A DNA stretch of 64,000 nt from an uncultured Lacinutrix sp. (GCA_937129145.1 CAKZMU010000078.1:124001-188000), one strand, 5' to 3'. Positions 44,468 to 53,618 are shown, counted from the first letter of the stretch. The notes: generated by a model from the sequence alone, not told the origin. Made by a program: numbers and translations.

Positions 44468-45214
44468 TTATTTTTTGTTAACTGTTTGTATATATTTTTC
44501 TAAAGCCATGGTCATTGATGGCGTTTCGGGTGTTGGAGCTGCAATATCCACTCTTAAACCTTTGTTTTCAACTGCTTTAATGGTAGTGTTACCAAAAACA
44601 GCTATTCGTGTGTCTTTTTGCTGAAAATCTGGGAAATTATGAAATAGAGAATCAATTCCTGAAGGACTAAAGAACACTAAAACATCATAAAAAACATTTT
44701 CTAAATCCGATAGGTCGCTAATTACAGTTTTGTAAAATGTGGCTTGTTTCCAATTTACACCTAAATCGTTTAAAGCTTTAGGGACTTGAGGTTTTAATTT
44801 ATCGGTTGATGGTAATAAAAACGTCTCGTCTTTATATTTCTTTATTAAAGGAATTAAATCTAAAAAATTACGTTTCCCAACATAAATTTTTCTTTTTCTG
44901 TACACAACATATTTTTGCAAATAGAAAGCAACAGCTTCCGATTGACAAAAGTACTTCATTGTATCAGGGACATCAAAGCGCATTTCATCGGCTACTCTAA
45001 AAAAGTGATCCACAGCATTTCTACTAGTTAAAATAATAGCAGTATAATTACTAAGGTCTACTTTTTGTAATCTTATTTCTTTAGCAGAAACGCCTTCTAC
45101 ATGTATAAATGGTCTAAAGTCAATTTTTACACGTTGCTTTTCTTGTAGGTCAAAATATGGGGAATTTTCTACCTTAGGCTCTGGTTGAGAAACCAAAATT
45201 GTTTTCACTTTCAT
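44468..45214 (-). CDS. hemD: Uroporphyrinogen-III synthase family protein
   Basis: 248 residues. HemD closes the tetrapyrrole ring with D-ring inversion in haem synthesis. The two-domain fold is suggested by LTSRNAVDHFF (about 60-70) and FFSPSGIDSLFHNFP (about 178-192), the usual phosphate-contact loops. Sequence conservation in this family is low. The adjacent DUF4271 gene is its usual partner in Bacteroidota, which supports the call. Confidence 0.88.
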   Translation of the reverse strand: MKVKTILVSQPEPKVENSPYFDLQEKQRVKIDFRPFIHVEGVSAKEIRLQKVDLSNYTAIILTSRNAVDHFFRVADEMRFDVPDTMKYFCQSEAVAFYLQKYVVYRKRKIYVGKRNFLDLIPLIKKYKDETFLLPSTDKLKPQVPKALNDLGVNWKQATFYKTVISDLSDLENVFYDVLVFFSPSGIDSLFHNFPDFQQKDTRIAVFGNTTIKAVENKGLRVDIAAPTPETPSMTMALEKYIQTVNKK

Positions 45215-45237
45215 AGGTCGACTTAACTTTTACACTT

Positions 45238-45888
45238 TTATTTACTACTTATAAATAGCTTATATAAAATTACATAGGGTGCAATTTCAAGTGCGCAAAG
45301 ATACAAAATAAAATAGAAAATGTTATTTATTATTGTTTTTTGATGAGTTTTTATAGATGTAATAAAGCCTATTAGATTTATTGTAAATAGTAATCCAAAA
45401 ATTATATAGAAAACATTGGCACTCAAAGGAATAGTAAACACCAACAATATATTTATTGGAAGCAATAGTAATCCTGTAAAATTCTTGTAGTTTGTTTTTT
45501 GAAATAAATAGGAATCTATAAGTGTATCTATTTGAAAAAGGCTCCCTATAAGACGTTCTAACAATACTTTAATCAAGATTAATGCCCCAATACCTAATAA
45601 GAGTTTTAAAAAGGTAATTAAATTAAAAGCAATATTATCTACAAATGTGCTATACCCTAAAAAACAAAAAATTGATAACGAAACAATTAAATTTATAAAT
45701 AACAGAGCATCAAATTGGTCAATAAACTTTTGGTCTCTAGCGTATATTTTTAAGTACTTTGAGTTGCCAACAAGTAGTAAAAAATCATCAAACCGTTTAG
45801 AAAATGACCGTTTAGCCAATGCCAAAAAGCATAAGCACAAAACAAATAAAATAACGTACCACTCGTTTGAGATAATTTCGCGTAACAT
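45238..45888 (-). CDS. DUF4271 family membrane protein
   Basis: 216 residues with about six membrane helices. Its position 23 nt upstream of hemD on the same strand, in a conserved Bacteroidota arrangement, supports the DUF4271 call. No motif suggests an activity. Confidence 0.85.
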   Translation of the reverse strand: MLREIISNEWYVILFVLCLCFLALAKRSFSKRFDDFLLLVGNSKYLKIYARDQKFIDQFDALLFINLIVSLSIFCFLGYSTFVDNIAFNLITFLKLLLGIGALILIKVLLERLIGSLFQIDTLIDSYLFQKTNYKNFTGLLLLPINILLVFTIPLSANVFYIIFGLLFTINLIGFITSIKTHQKTIINNIFYFILYLCALEIAPYVILYKLFISSK

Positions 45889-45939
45889 GGCTGCTAAATT
45901 ATGAAGAATATTTCTATAAAATTAATGCTGTAAAAAACT

Positions 45940-45947
45940 TACTTTTG
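45940..45947 (+). promoter_or_regulatory. -7 promoter box for the GT2/dihydroorotase/DUF4296 operon
   Basis: TACTTTTG matches TAnnTTTG, 17 nt before the ATG. Confidence 0.55.
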
Positions 45948-45964
45948 CTAAAATTACTTTTTTA

Positions 45965-46690
45965 ATGCAGGACGCTATAGTTATCATACCAACTTTTAAT
46001 GAAATTGAGAATATCGAGGCTATTATTAGAGCAACTTTTTCTCTAGAAAAGCAATTTCATGTTTTAGTGGTTGACGATAATTCTCCAGATTTAACGGCAT
46101 TAAAAGTAAAAGAACTTCAAAATGAGTTTAAAGACCAGTTGTTTTTAGAAGTTCGTAAAGAAAAATCAGGATTGGGTACTGCCTATATTCATGGATTTAA
46201 ATGGTGTTTGGAAAAAGGTTACAACTATATTTTTGAAATGGATGCCGATTTTTCACATAACCCAAACGACCTTCCAAGATTGTACAACGCTTGTCATGTG
46301 GGTGGTGCCGATATGTCTATTGGTTCACGTTATGTTAAAGGTGTCAATGTGGTTAATTGGCCAATGGCAAGAGTGTTACTGTCTTATTTGGCATCAAAAT
46401 ATGTTAGAATAATTACAGGAATGAAAATCCATGATACCACAGCTGGTTTTGTGTGTTATAAAAGACATGTTTTGGAGAGTATTGATTTAGATAAAGTGAA
46501 ATTTGTAGGGTATGCATTTCAGATCGAAATGAAGTTTAAAACCTACTTGAAAAAATTCAACATCATCGAAATTCCAGTGATTTTTACAGACAGAACAAAA
46601 GGAGAATCAAAACTGAGTGGAGGCATAATTTCTGAAGCGATATTCGGAGTCATTTCAATGAAGTTTAAAAGTTTATTTAGAAAAAGATAG
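45965..46690 (+). CDS. Polyprenol-phosphate mannosyltransferase-like GT2
   Basis: 241 residues, GT-A fold: IIPTFNEIENIEAIIRA, VVDDNSPDLT and the metal-binding EMDADFSHNP, then MSIGSRYVKGVN and KGESKLSGGII. These are dolichol-phosphate mannose synthase signatures, without the C-terminal membrane helices of some bacterial forms. It probably makes a polyprenyl-linked hexose for envelope glycans. The dihydroorotase gene follows after 1 nt. Confidence 0.92.
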   Translation: MQDAIVIIPTFNEIENIEAIIRATFSLEKQFHVLVVDDNSPDLTALKVKELQNEFKDQLFLEVRKEKSGLGTAYIHGFKWCLEKGYNYIFEMDADFSHNPNDLPRLYNACHVGGADMSIGSRYVKGVNVVNWPMARVLLSYLASKYVRIITGMKIHDTTAGFVCYKRHVLESIDLDKVKFVGYAFQIEMKFKTYLKKFNIIEIPVIFTDRTKGESKLSGGIISEAIFGVISMKFKSLFRKR

Positions 46691-46691
46691 C

Positions 46692-48032
46692 ATGAGCAAA
46701 AACAAAGTACTTATTAAAAATGCCAGAATTGTAAATGAAGGACGCATTGCCAAAAGAGATATATTAATTGAAAACGAGTTTATTAAGGAAATAAGCAATA
46801 TTATTGATGCTCCAGATGCAACCATAATTGATGCTAACAACAAGTATGTCATTCCTGGTATTATTGACGACCAAGTGCATTTTAGAGAGCCTGGATTAAC
46901 ACATAAAGCAACTATTGCAACCGAGTCTAGAGCTGCTGCTGCTGGAGGAATTACCTCGTTTATTGAGATGCCAAACACCAACCCTCAAACCACAACTATA
47001 GAGAAGTTAGAAGATAAATTTGAGATAGCTTCAAAAACGTCGTTTGTTAATTATTCGTTTATGTTTGGAGGCACTAATGATAACTTAGATGAAATTTTAA
47101 AAGTTGACGAAAAAAATGTGGCTGGTTTAAAGTTGTTTTTAGGATCGTCTACAGGGAATATGTTGGTGGATAATCCTGAGGTATTAGAAAACATTTTTTC
47201 AAACACCAATTTATTGATTAGTGTACATTGTGAAGACGAAGCTACTATTAGAAAAAACACTGCTAATTACATTGAAAAATATGGTGAGGACATTCCTGTA
47301 AAATACCATCCAATTATTAGGAGTGAAGAGGCATGCTATTTATCATCATCTAAAGCTATCGAACTTGCTAAAAAAACAGGTGCAAGACTACATGTGTTTC
47401 ATTTATCAACTGGAAAAGAAACTAACTTATTTACAAATAAAATTCCGCTAAAGGATAAAAAAATTACCGCTGAAGTTTGTATTCATCACTTATGGTTTAC
47501 AGATAAAGATTACAACCAAAAAGGCACACATATAAAATGGAATCCAGCAGTAAAAACTGAGGCAGATAGAGAACAATTATGGGAAGCTTTATTGGACGAT
47601 AGGTTGGATGTTATTGCAACCGACCATGCACCACATACTTTAGAGGAAAAAAATAACGTTTATACTAAAGCGCCCTCAGGTGGTCCATTGGTGCAACATG
47701 CACTTGTAGCAATGTTTGAAATGCACCATAAGGGAAGAATTTCAGTAGAAAAATTAGTAGAAAAAATGTGCCATAATCCAGCTATTTTATTTCAAGTAGA
47801 AAAAAGAGGCTATATTAAAGAAGGCTATTTTGCTGACTTAGTAATTGTGGATGATAATGATTCTTGGACAGTAAGCAAGGACAATATATTTTACAAGTGT
47901 CAATGGTCGCCTTTTGAAGGAACGACATTTAAATCGAAAGTGACACATACGTTGGTAAACGGACAGTTAGTATATGAAAACTCAAAATTCCATGAGGTGA
48001 AAGCTGCAAAACGATTAACTTTTAGTAGATAA
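46692..48032 (+). CDS. pyrC: Dihydroorotase
   Basis: 446 residues, amidohydrolase fold, third step of pyrimidine synthesis. The carboxylated Lys lies in GLKLFLGSSTG, with VHCEDEATI, HVFHLSTG and ATDHAPHTLEEK as further metal/catalytic segments. In the first strand the usual HxH is QVH (Gln61, His63), so one metal ligand is changed. The same DDQVHFREPG reading is known from other Bacteroidota dihydroorotases. It overlaps the DUF4296 gene by one base. Confidence 0.93.
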   Translation: MSKNKVLIKNARIVNEGRIAKRDILIENEFIKEISNIIDAPDATIIDANNKYVIPGIIDDQVHFREPGLTHKATIATESRAAAAGGITSFIEMPNTNPQTTTIEKLEDKFEIASKTSFVNYSFMFGGTNDNLDEILKVDEKNVAGLKLFLGSSTGNMLVDNPEVLENIFSNTNLLISVHCEDEATIRKNTANYIEKYGEDIPVKYHPIIRSEEACYLSSSKAIELAKKTGARLHVFHLSTGKETNLFTNKIPLKDKKITAEVCIHHLWFTDKDYNQKGTHIKWNPAVKTEADREQLWEALLDDRLDVIATDHAPHTLEEKNNVYTKAPSGGPLVQHALVAMFEMHHKGRISVEKLVEKMCHNPAILFQVEKRGYIKEGYFADLVIVDDNDSWTVSKDNIFYKCQWSPFEGTTFKSKVTHTLVNGQLVYENSKFHEVKAAKRLTFSR

Positions 48033-48499
48033 TGAAATACTTTAAAATTTTCGCAACACTATGTGTTTTGGTTAGTCTTGGATGTAATTCCAATCGCATT
48101 GAAAGACCAAAAAAGCCTAAGAACTTGATTAAAAAACAAGAGATGGTGAATATATTGTATGATATGTCCATTTTAACGGCATCCAAAGGTGTTAATGCAA
48201 AATTGCTCGAAAAAAATGGCGTTATTCCTGAAGATTTCGTCTATAAAAAGTACGGAATAGATAGTTTACAATTTACCTTAAGCAATGAGTATTATGCCTA
48301 CAACTTAGAAGATTATAAGGATATTTACACGAGTGTTAAAAACCGTTTAACTAAAGAAAAAGAACATCTTGATTCGCTAAATAATATCGAAGCCGAAGAG
48401 CGAAAAAAACAACGAGATAAACAAAAATCAATTAGAGCACCAGAAATTATAATTCCTTCAAAAAAAATTGACACGTCTCGCTTAGAGACTCGTCCATAG
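48032..48499 (+). CDS. DUF4296 lipoprotein
   Basis: 155 residues. Lipobox VSLGC (Cys18), then an alpha-helical DUF4296 domain (NLIKKQEMVNILYDMSILTASKG) and a Lys/Glu-rich helical tail. Usually found beside the dihydroorotase gene in Bacteroidota. The last 53 nt overlap the convergent epimerase gene. The function is unknown. Confidence 0.88.
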   Translation: MKYFKIFATLCVLVSLGCNSNRIERPKKPKNLIKKQEMVNILYDMSILTASKGVNAKLLEKNGVIPEDFVYKKYGIDSLQFTLSNEYYAYNLEDYKDIYTSVKNRLTKEKEHLDSLNNIEAEERKKQRDKQKSIRAPEIIIPSKKIDTSRLETRP

Positions 48500-49457
48500 G
48501 TTTAAAATTAAAATCAATGGCATCTTTGATTTTTGAATTGTCATAATATGCTTTTGTAGTGATTGTTTTTGTAGTTTGTTTCATTAATCGTCGCTTTTTA
48601 CCTAATAACAAACTTCGTAACCAATCTAACCTCCAAGCTAAACTTAATAGAAATTTTGATGCCTTTTTTTCTGGAGGTTGCACGTTTAAGTAGTTAGCTG
48701 TTTTGGTAAAAAATGTTTTATAAGATAAATTTTCTGATACCAAGATAAACCGTTCGTTAACAATATTGCTTTCCATTAATTGTACCATCGCATCGGCAAC
48801 ATCTTTTACACCAACATAACCAACCACACCTTCGGTATATCTCGACATTCCTTTATATACTAGCTTTATTAAGCTGCCACTACCACCACCTCGCCAAAAG
48901 CCAGGGCCAATAATAACACCTGGGTTTACAATAACGGCATCTAACCCTTCTTGAGTACCTCGCCATACTTCCATTTCGGCACCATATTTAGTAATTGAGT
49001 AAACGCTTTGCTCCTCTTCAGGGTTCCAATGCGTTTCTTCGGTGATTAGCTTATCGTTTTCTTCTTTACCAATAGTAGCGATAGAACTTACATAACACAG
49101 TTTGTTTACTTGATGTGAAATACTAAGATTGACAATATTGGCAGTTCCTTCAATATTAATGCGTCTTAACGTGTGATAATCTTTAGTGTCAAATGATATA
49201 AAGGCTGCGCAATGATAGACGTGAGTTATGTTTTTAAAAGCCTCTTCTAATTTAGGGATATCATTCAAAGTTGCTTCAACCCATTCAATTTGGTCAAAAA
49301 GAGTTTCGTAATCTGATGAATAATAAGAAAACACGTTTTTTACAGCGTCCACCTTTTTTTCGGTTCTGTAAATAGCTCTAACATTTTCTCCGTTTTCAAT
49401 TAATTGGTAGAGTAAATGACTCCCAACTAAACCTGTTCCGCCTGTAACTAATATCAT
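48447..49457 (-). CDS. NAD-dependent epimerase/dehydratase (extended SDR)
   Basis: 336 residues. N-terminal Rossmann GGTGLVGSHLLYQL, VYHCAAFISF, and an SDR catalytic YSITKYGAE (Tyr and Lys with an upstream YVSSIATIG Ser). The C-terminal half binds the substrate. Members include sugar-nucleotide epimerases and 3-beta-hydroxysteroid or dihydroflavonol-type reductases, and the substrate is unassigned. Confidence 0.92.
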   Translation of the reverse strand: MILVTGGTGLVGSHLLYQLIENGENVRAIYRTEKKVDAVKNVFSYYSSDYETLFDQIEWVEATLNDIPKLEEAFKNITHVYHCAAFISFDTKDYHTLRRINIEGTANIVNLSISHQVNKLCYVSSIATIGKEENDKLITEETHWNPEEEQSVYSITKYGAEMEVWRGTQEGLDAVIVNPGVIIGPGFWRGGGSGSLIKLVYKGMSRYTEGVVGYVGVKDVADAMVQLMESNIVNERFILVSENLSYKTFFTKTANYLNVQPPEKKASKFLLSLAWRLDWLRSLLLGKKRRLMKQTTKTITTKAYYDNSKIKDAIDFNFKPMDESLSETCQFFLKEL

Positions 49458-49533
49458 ACAACTAAATTAGTGTTTTTTCTTTTCTCATCATTGCTTAAAA
49501 ATTGAAGTAATTTATACTTTCTACGTTTAAGCG

Positions 49534-49635
49534 AAAATTAGTTGTTTTTTTGACCATTTGAAGTCTTTTTTGAGTTCCATAGTTGGGCTACGGAAAGAGA
49601 AAAAGGCGAAAAATGGACGAAAAAAAACAATTTTT
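49534..49635. repeat. Long imperfect palindrome upstream of tyrS
   Basis: Arms 49534-49582 and 49588-49635 pair over most of their length around the loop TTGGG. The inner stem is TTCCATAG with CTACGGAA (one mismatch), and the outer stem pairs a T-rich arm with the A-rich AAAAAAACAA. It lies just before the tyrS promoter. Confidence 0.7.
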
Positions 49636-49666
49636 TAGCAAATGGAAAAAGTTTAAATCACTTCAG

Positions 49667-49674
49667 TATCTTTG
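49667..49674 (+). promoter_or_regulatory. -7 promoter box for tyrS
   Basis: TATCTTTG matches TAnnTTTG, 18 nt before the chosen ATG. Confidence 0.6.
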
Positions 49675-49692
49675 TCCAAATTTTCAAATCAA

Positions 49693-50988
49693 ATGGCAAA
49701 GAATTTTATTGAAGAATTAACATGGCGAGGAATGGTACACGACACCATGCCTGGAGTAGAAGAACATTTAATGGAAAGCATGCGTAGTGCTTATGTTGGC
49801 TTTGACCCAACTGCCGATTCTTTGCATATTGGAAATTTGGTGCCAATTATGTTATTGGCGCATTACCAACGTTGTGGACACAAACCTGTGGCGCTGGTTG
49901 GCGGTGCTACTGGAATGATTGGTGACCCATCAGGGAAATCCAGTGAGCGTAATTTATTGGATGAAAAAACATTGCGTCATAACCAAGAATCGATTAAAAA
50001 TCAGTTGGCTCATTTTCTTGATTTTGATAGTAATGAATCTAATGCTGCGGTGTTAGTGAACAATTACGATTGGATGAAAGAGTTCTCGTTTCTCGATTTT
50101 ATTCGCGATGTTGGTAAGCACATTACCGTGAATTATATGATGAGTAAAGATTCTGTAAAAAACAGAATTTCTTCCGAAGCTTCCGAAGGCATGAGTTTTA
50201 CTGAGTTTACTTATCAATTGGTGCAAGGCTATGATTTTTTGCATTTGTATAGAGCTAATAATTGCACGATTCAAATGGGAGGAAGTGACCAATGGGGTAA
50301 TATTACCACAGGAACTGAGCTTATTAGACGTGTAGGAAATGGAAAAGGCTATGCCATAACCTGTCCGTTAATCACAAAGTCTGATGGTTCAAAATTTGGA
50401 AAGTCTGAAGGTGGAAATGTATGGTTGGATTCTAAACGAACGTCACCTTATAAGTTCTATCAATATTGGCTAAACTCTAGTGATGAAGATGCTGTTAAGT
50501 ATATTAAAATATTTACATTTTTAACAAAAGATGAGGTAGAAGCTCTGATTAAAGAACATCAAGAAGCACCACATTTACGTGTCTTACAAAAGCGATTAGC
50601 CAAAGAAATCACCTCAATGGTACATTCGGTTGAAGATTTTAAAAATGCCGAAAAAGCGTCCAATATTTTATTTAGTAAAAGTTTTAAAGACGATATTAAA
50701 ACATTGGATGAAGCCACGTTTTTAGATGTATTTGAAGGTGTGCCACAAGCCAACATTTCAAAATCGGATATTGATGAAGGCTTGGATATGATTGGCGCAT
50801 TAGCTGCTAAAACAAACTTTCTAGCATCAAATGGTGAAGCAAGGCGTGCACTAAAAGAAAATTCAGTATCAGTCAATAAAGAAAAAGTAAAAGAAGATTA
50901 TAAAATCACTGCAAGCGACCTTATAAATGATACGTATGTGATTTTAAATAAAGGAAAACGAAATACATACATTCTTAAAGTGGTTTAA
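49693..50988 (+). CDS. tyrS: Tyrosyl-tRNA synthetase
   Basis: 431 residues, class Ic synthetase. HIGN at ADSLHIGNL, tyrosine-site motif [22 protein letters not shown], the KMSKS-equivalent KFGKSEGG, and a C-terminal S4 RNA-binding domain (about 365-430). The TTG at 49672 lies inside the predicted -7 box and would give an unusual N-terminus, so the ATG at 49693 was chosen. A stem-loop follows the stop. Confidence 0.97.
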   Translation: MAKNFIEELTWRGMVHDTMPGVEEHLMESMRSAYVGFDPTADSLHIGNLVPIMLLAHYQRCGHKPVALVGGATGMIGDPSGKSSERNLLDEKTLRHNQESIKNQLAHFLDFDSNESNAAVLVNNYDWMKEFSFLDFIRDVGKHITVNYMMSKDSVKNRISSEASEGMSFTEFTYQLVQGYDFLHLYRANNCTIQMGGSDQWGNITTGTELIRRVGNGKGYAITCPLITKSDGSKFGKSEGGNVWLDSKRTSPYKFYQYWLNSSDEDAVKYIKIFTFLTKDEVEALIKEHQEAPHLRVLQKRLAKEITSMVHSVEDFKNAEKASNILFSKSFKDDIKTLDEATFLDVFEGVPQANISKSDIDEGLDMIGALAAKTNFLASNGEARRALKENSVSVNKEKVKEDYKITASDLINDTYVILNKGKRNTYILKVV

Positions 50989-50993
50989 AAAGA

Positions 50994-51023
50994 AAAGTCT
51001 GGTTACAAAAGCAACCAGACTTT
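50994..51023 (+). terminator. Hairpin after tyrS
   Basis: AAAGTCTGGTT pairs perfectly with AACCAGACTTT around an 8-nt loop, just after the tyrS stop. The T run is short, so it may also be a stability hairpin. Confidence 0.65.
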
Positions 51024-51133
51024 GAAAAACTAACCAACCTAATTTTTCCTTTTCGTAGCAATTTTACCAAGCTACCTTAGTAAGTTCGTATTTGTTATTA
51101 AAACCTTACAGATTTCTATGGAATAATTATGGG

Positions 51134-52114
51134 TTAAATAACCATGAGGTTACACCCTCTAATGTCAGAATTGTCAAAACGCCCTAAAACCTCAAAAGAG
51201 CCATCGTTATAAACCCTTCCAAGGTCTTGAGTAGCAATAAATGAGCAAGAATTAATATTTGCCAAATCAATAACATTTATTCCTCCTGTTTTACCTTGTT
51301 TTTGTATGGTTAAAGCATCTTCAGTATCACGAGTTAATACGTGCATCCAAGGCGGTGTTTTAAAAATACTATTGCCTTTAGAATAGGCTTGACTTAACAA
51401 CTCCGTCATACCATATTCACTATGAATGGTGTTAACACCAAACCCTTGTTTTAGAATCTCATGGAGCTCGGTTCTAATAAGTTCTTTGCGCTTGCCTTTC
51501 ATGCCGCCAGTTTCCATGATGATGGTGTTTTTTAGTTGTAGTTGATAGGTTTCAACAAAATCCAAAAGGGCAAAAGAGACACCAATAAGCAATGTTTTTT
51601 TGTTTTGAGATTCTAGGTCGAGCAACGTATTTTTTAAGGTATCTAAATTGTTGAGGTAAAATCCGCTTTCAGGTTGGGTGGAATTAATAATCATATCATT
51701 AACCATATAGATTAACGAAGAGCCATCGCGTTCGAGGTAAGAAGGCAACAACGCCAAAACCACATAATCTTCAATATTACCATAAAAATGCTGAAATCCT
51801 TTTCTAAAACTTTGTTCATATAATGCAATATCTGTCACAAAGTGTTTGCTTGTTGTTTGTCCAGTTGTGCCACTACTTGTAAAAGTTTCTTTAACGTCAT
51901 TTAATGAACTAATTACTCTGTGGGATTTAAAAAACTGAATAGGCAAAAAGGGAATATCCTTAATGGTTTTTACATCACTAGGATGTTTATATAATAAATC
52001 ACAAAACGACCGATAGACCTTATTGTTTTCAAACTGATGCTTGAAAATATGTAAAGCTATTTCCTCAAATTGATTTTGAGAGTTAATATTAAATATGTCG
52101 TTTTTGTTTACCAT
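51134..52114 (-). CDS. LuxE-like acyl-protein synthetase
   Basis: 326 residues, ANL-type adenylating fold of the LuxE family: FTSSGTTGQTTSKH (AMP/P-loop-like), LLIGVSFALLDFV, METGGMKGKRKELIR and HSEYGMTELLSQAY. The LuxE partner reductase (LuxC) and luciferase genes are absent, so it is a stand-alone activating enzyme for an acyl or carboxyl substrate, perhaps for surface lipid or polysaccharide modification. The substrate is unknown. Confidence 0.87.
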   Translation of the reverse strand: MVNKNDIFNINSQNQFEEIALHIFKHQFENNKVYRSFCDLLYKHPSDVKTIKDIPFLPIQFFKSHRVISSLNDVKETFTSSGTTGQTTSKHFVTDIALYEQSFRKGFQHFYGNIEDYVVLALLPSYLERDGSSLIYMVNDMIINSTQPESGFYLNNLDTLKNTLLDLESQNKKTLLIGVSFALLDFVETYQLQLKNTIIMETGGMKGKRKELIRTELHEILKQGFGVNTIHSEYGMTELLSQAYSKGNSIFKTPPWMHVLTRDTEDALTIQKQGKTGGINVIDLANINSCSFIATQDLGRVYNDGSFEVLGRFDNSDIRGCNLMVI

Positions 52115-52142
52115 ATTATTCTTGGCAAAAGTATATAAAATA

Positions 52143-52171
52143 AAAGAGCGTTACCATTGGCAACGCTCTTT
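52143..52171 (-). terminator. Terminator of the T9SS lamin-tail-like protein gene
   Basis: AAAGAGCGTT pairs with AACGCTCTTT around a 9-nt loop. The minus strand continues into a T-rich run. It lies between the sorting-domain gene and the LuxE-like gene. Confidence 0.8.
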
Positions 52172-52192
52172 TTAATTCTTTGTTACAGTTAA

Positions 52193-52987
52193 TTAGTTAA
52201 TCACTAATTTTCGTGTTGTAAACGCATTGTCTTGTTGCGCTCTTAAAATATACACACCTGTATTTAGGTTAGATATATTTAAACGGTTGTTGGTGATACT
52301 TCTTTCAATCACTTGCTTACCAAGTATATCATACACGCTTACTTTCATAGGTGCACGACTATCACTGGAAATGTTTACAAAAGCCTCAGACGTTGGGTTA
52401 GGATATAAATCGAACCCATCTATTTGGTTTTCTTTGGTAGATAAAATAGCACCTTGAGCAAAATCACCTGGAGTGGCAGTATCTGATAATCCCCAACCCA
52501 TTGTTGTTTCATCGTATTCTATTGAAGGTGAGTAAGGAGCTGATTGTTCAACTCCTACATCAACCGAAGTTAAGCCATTAGCGGCACCGCCAGAAGCAGT
52601 AGTTGTGCCTTCATAACTCAAGAATTGAATATCAGTAGTTCCAGAGCTAGAAAGTGCAAATCCATCATTACCACCGTTTTGAATACCGTTTGAAGGAAAG
52701 CTTATGTGTATAGAGCCTACACCTGAACCTTCGTCATCAATTGTTCCTGTTAATGTAACTGTATCATAATCAATCCCCGATTGGTTATATAAAGTAATTG
52801 TGTAAACTGATAAATCAGTTCCAGCAGGACCAGCTACTTCAATAAATTCACCAGTATCACTCCCAGCATTATCATAGTGGAATTCATTAATGTAGACACC
52901 ATCAACAGTTCCAGTAAGACCAACATTTGTTTGCGCAATTAAAATAAAAGGGCATATTAGTAAGAATAAAGTGTAAAGTTTTTTCAT
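52193..52987 (-). CDS. Secreted protein with lamin-tail-like domain and T9SS type A sorting domain
   Basis: 264 residues. Signal peptide 1-18 (ending ILIAQ), an LTD-like beta domain (about 28-175, starting VYINEFHYDNAGSDTGEFIEV) and a C-terminal T9SS sorting domain (about 193-264: LYPNPTSEAFVNISS, VSVYDILGKQV, LNTGVYILRA, RKLVIN). The protein is predicted to be exported, cleaved at the CTD and released or anchored at the cell surface. Role unknown; LTD domains often accompany secreted enzymes or adhesins. Confidence 0.93.
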   Translation of the reverse strand: MKKLYTLFLLICPFILIAQTNVGLTGTVDGVYINEFHYDNAGSDTGEFIEVAGPAGTDLSVYTITLYNQSGIDYDTVTLTGTIDDEGSGVGSIHISFPSNGIQNGGNDGFALSSSGTTDIQFLSYEGTTTASGGAANGLTSVDVGVEQSAPYSPSIEYDETTMGWGLSDTATPGDFAQGAILSTKENQIDGFDLYPNPTSEAFVNISSDSRAPMKVSVYDILGKQVIERSITNNRLNISNLNTGVYILRAQQDNAFTTRKLVIN

Positions 52988-53043
52988 AAAAAGAGGATTT
53001 AATTAATTAAGTGTACTAATATAATAAGAATTTTACGTTTAAA

Positions 53044-53078
53044 TGCAAAAAAGCAACCATAAAAGGCTGCTTTTTGCA
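53044..53078 (-). terminator. Terminator of the CTD-only protein gene
   Basis: TGCAAAAAAGCAACC pairs with GGCTGCTTTTTGCA with one mismatch and one bulge, between the two minus-strand sorting-domain genes. Confidence 0.7.
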
Positions 53079-53099
53079 TAAATATGATATTTTACTAAC

Positions 53100-53441
53100 T
53101 TATCTTACCACTAATTTACGTGTGGCAGAGAGTTTTCCTTCTTTAATCTTTAAAATATACACACCAGGATTTAGGTCTTGTATTTTTAGTTCTTTACCGT
53201 AAAGCACTTGCGAAATTACCTTTTTACCCAAAACATCAAATATTTCAATGTTTTTGGTAAGATTGCGTTTGGTGTTTATATATACTTTACCATTATTAAC
53301 AGGGTTTGGAAAAATACTCAAACCCTCAATATTTTCAGTAGTATTTTTTGCTGCAATGCCATCATTTGATTGCGCATAGGAAGATGCAGACACAAATAGC
53401 ATCGCTAAAAATAAAAGTTTAAAAATGTAGTTTTTTTTCAT
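53100..53441 (-). CDS. Mini-protein made almost only of a T9SS sorting domain
   Basis: 113 residues: a signal peptide (1-23, ending SSYAQ), a linker of about 18 residues and a full type A CTD (LSIFPNPVNNGKVYINT, IEIFDVLGKKV, LNPGVYILKIKEGKLSATRKLVVR). There is no passenger domain. It could be a remnant of a longer protein, a decoy or carrier for the sorting machinery, or a real small surface protein. Confidence 0.85.
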   Translation of the reverse strand: MKKNYIFKLLFLAMLFVSASSYAQSNDGIAAKNTTENIEGLSIFPNPVNNGKVYINTKRNLTKNIEIFDVLGKKVISQVLYGKELKIQDLNPGVYILKIKEGKLSATRKLVVR

Positions 53442-53542
53442 AAAAACGGATTCTGCTGTTAATCATTCCTTGTAAAACTACTAAAAGAACTGCAAAAGTT
53501 ATACCAAAAGCTTGTTAAAAAAAGTAACATTTCATCGAAAAG

Positions 53543-53586
53543 GTTAAAATAGTGTAATAGTTAGGTTATCAAAATGTTATTAAACC
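53543..53586. promoter_or_regulatory. 11-bp-phased direct repeats upstream of the phoB-like gene, candidate Pho-box array
   Basis: GTTA, GTAA, GTTA and GTTA begin exactly 11 bp apart, at 53543, 53554, 53565 and 53576, each in an AT-rich 11-bp unit. PhoB-family regulators bind 11-bp direct repeats. The array ends about 33 nt before the -7 box. Confidence 0.4.
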
Positions 53587-53618
53587 AGAACTTCCTATTA
53601 TTCTTTTAGTTTAATTTT

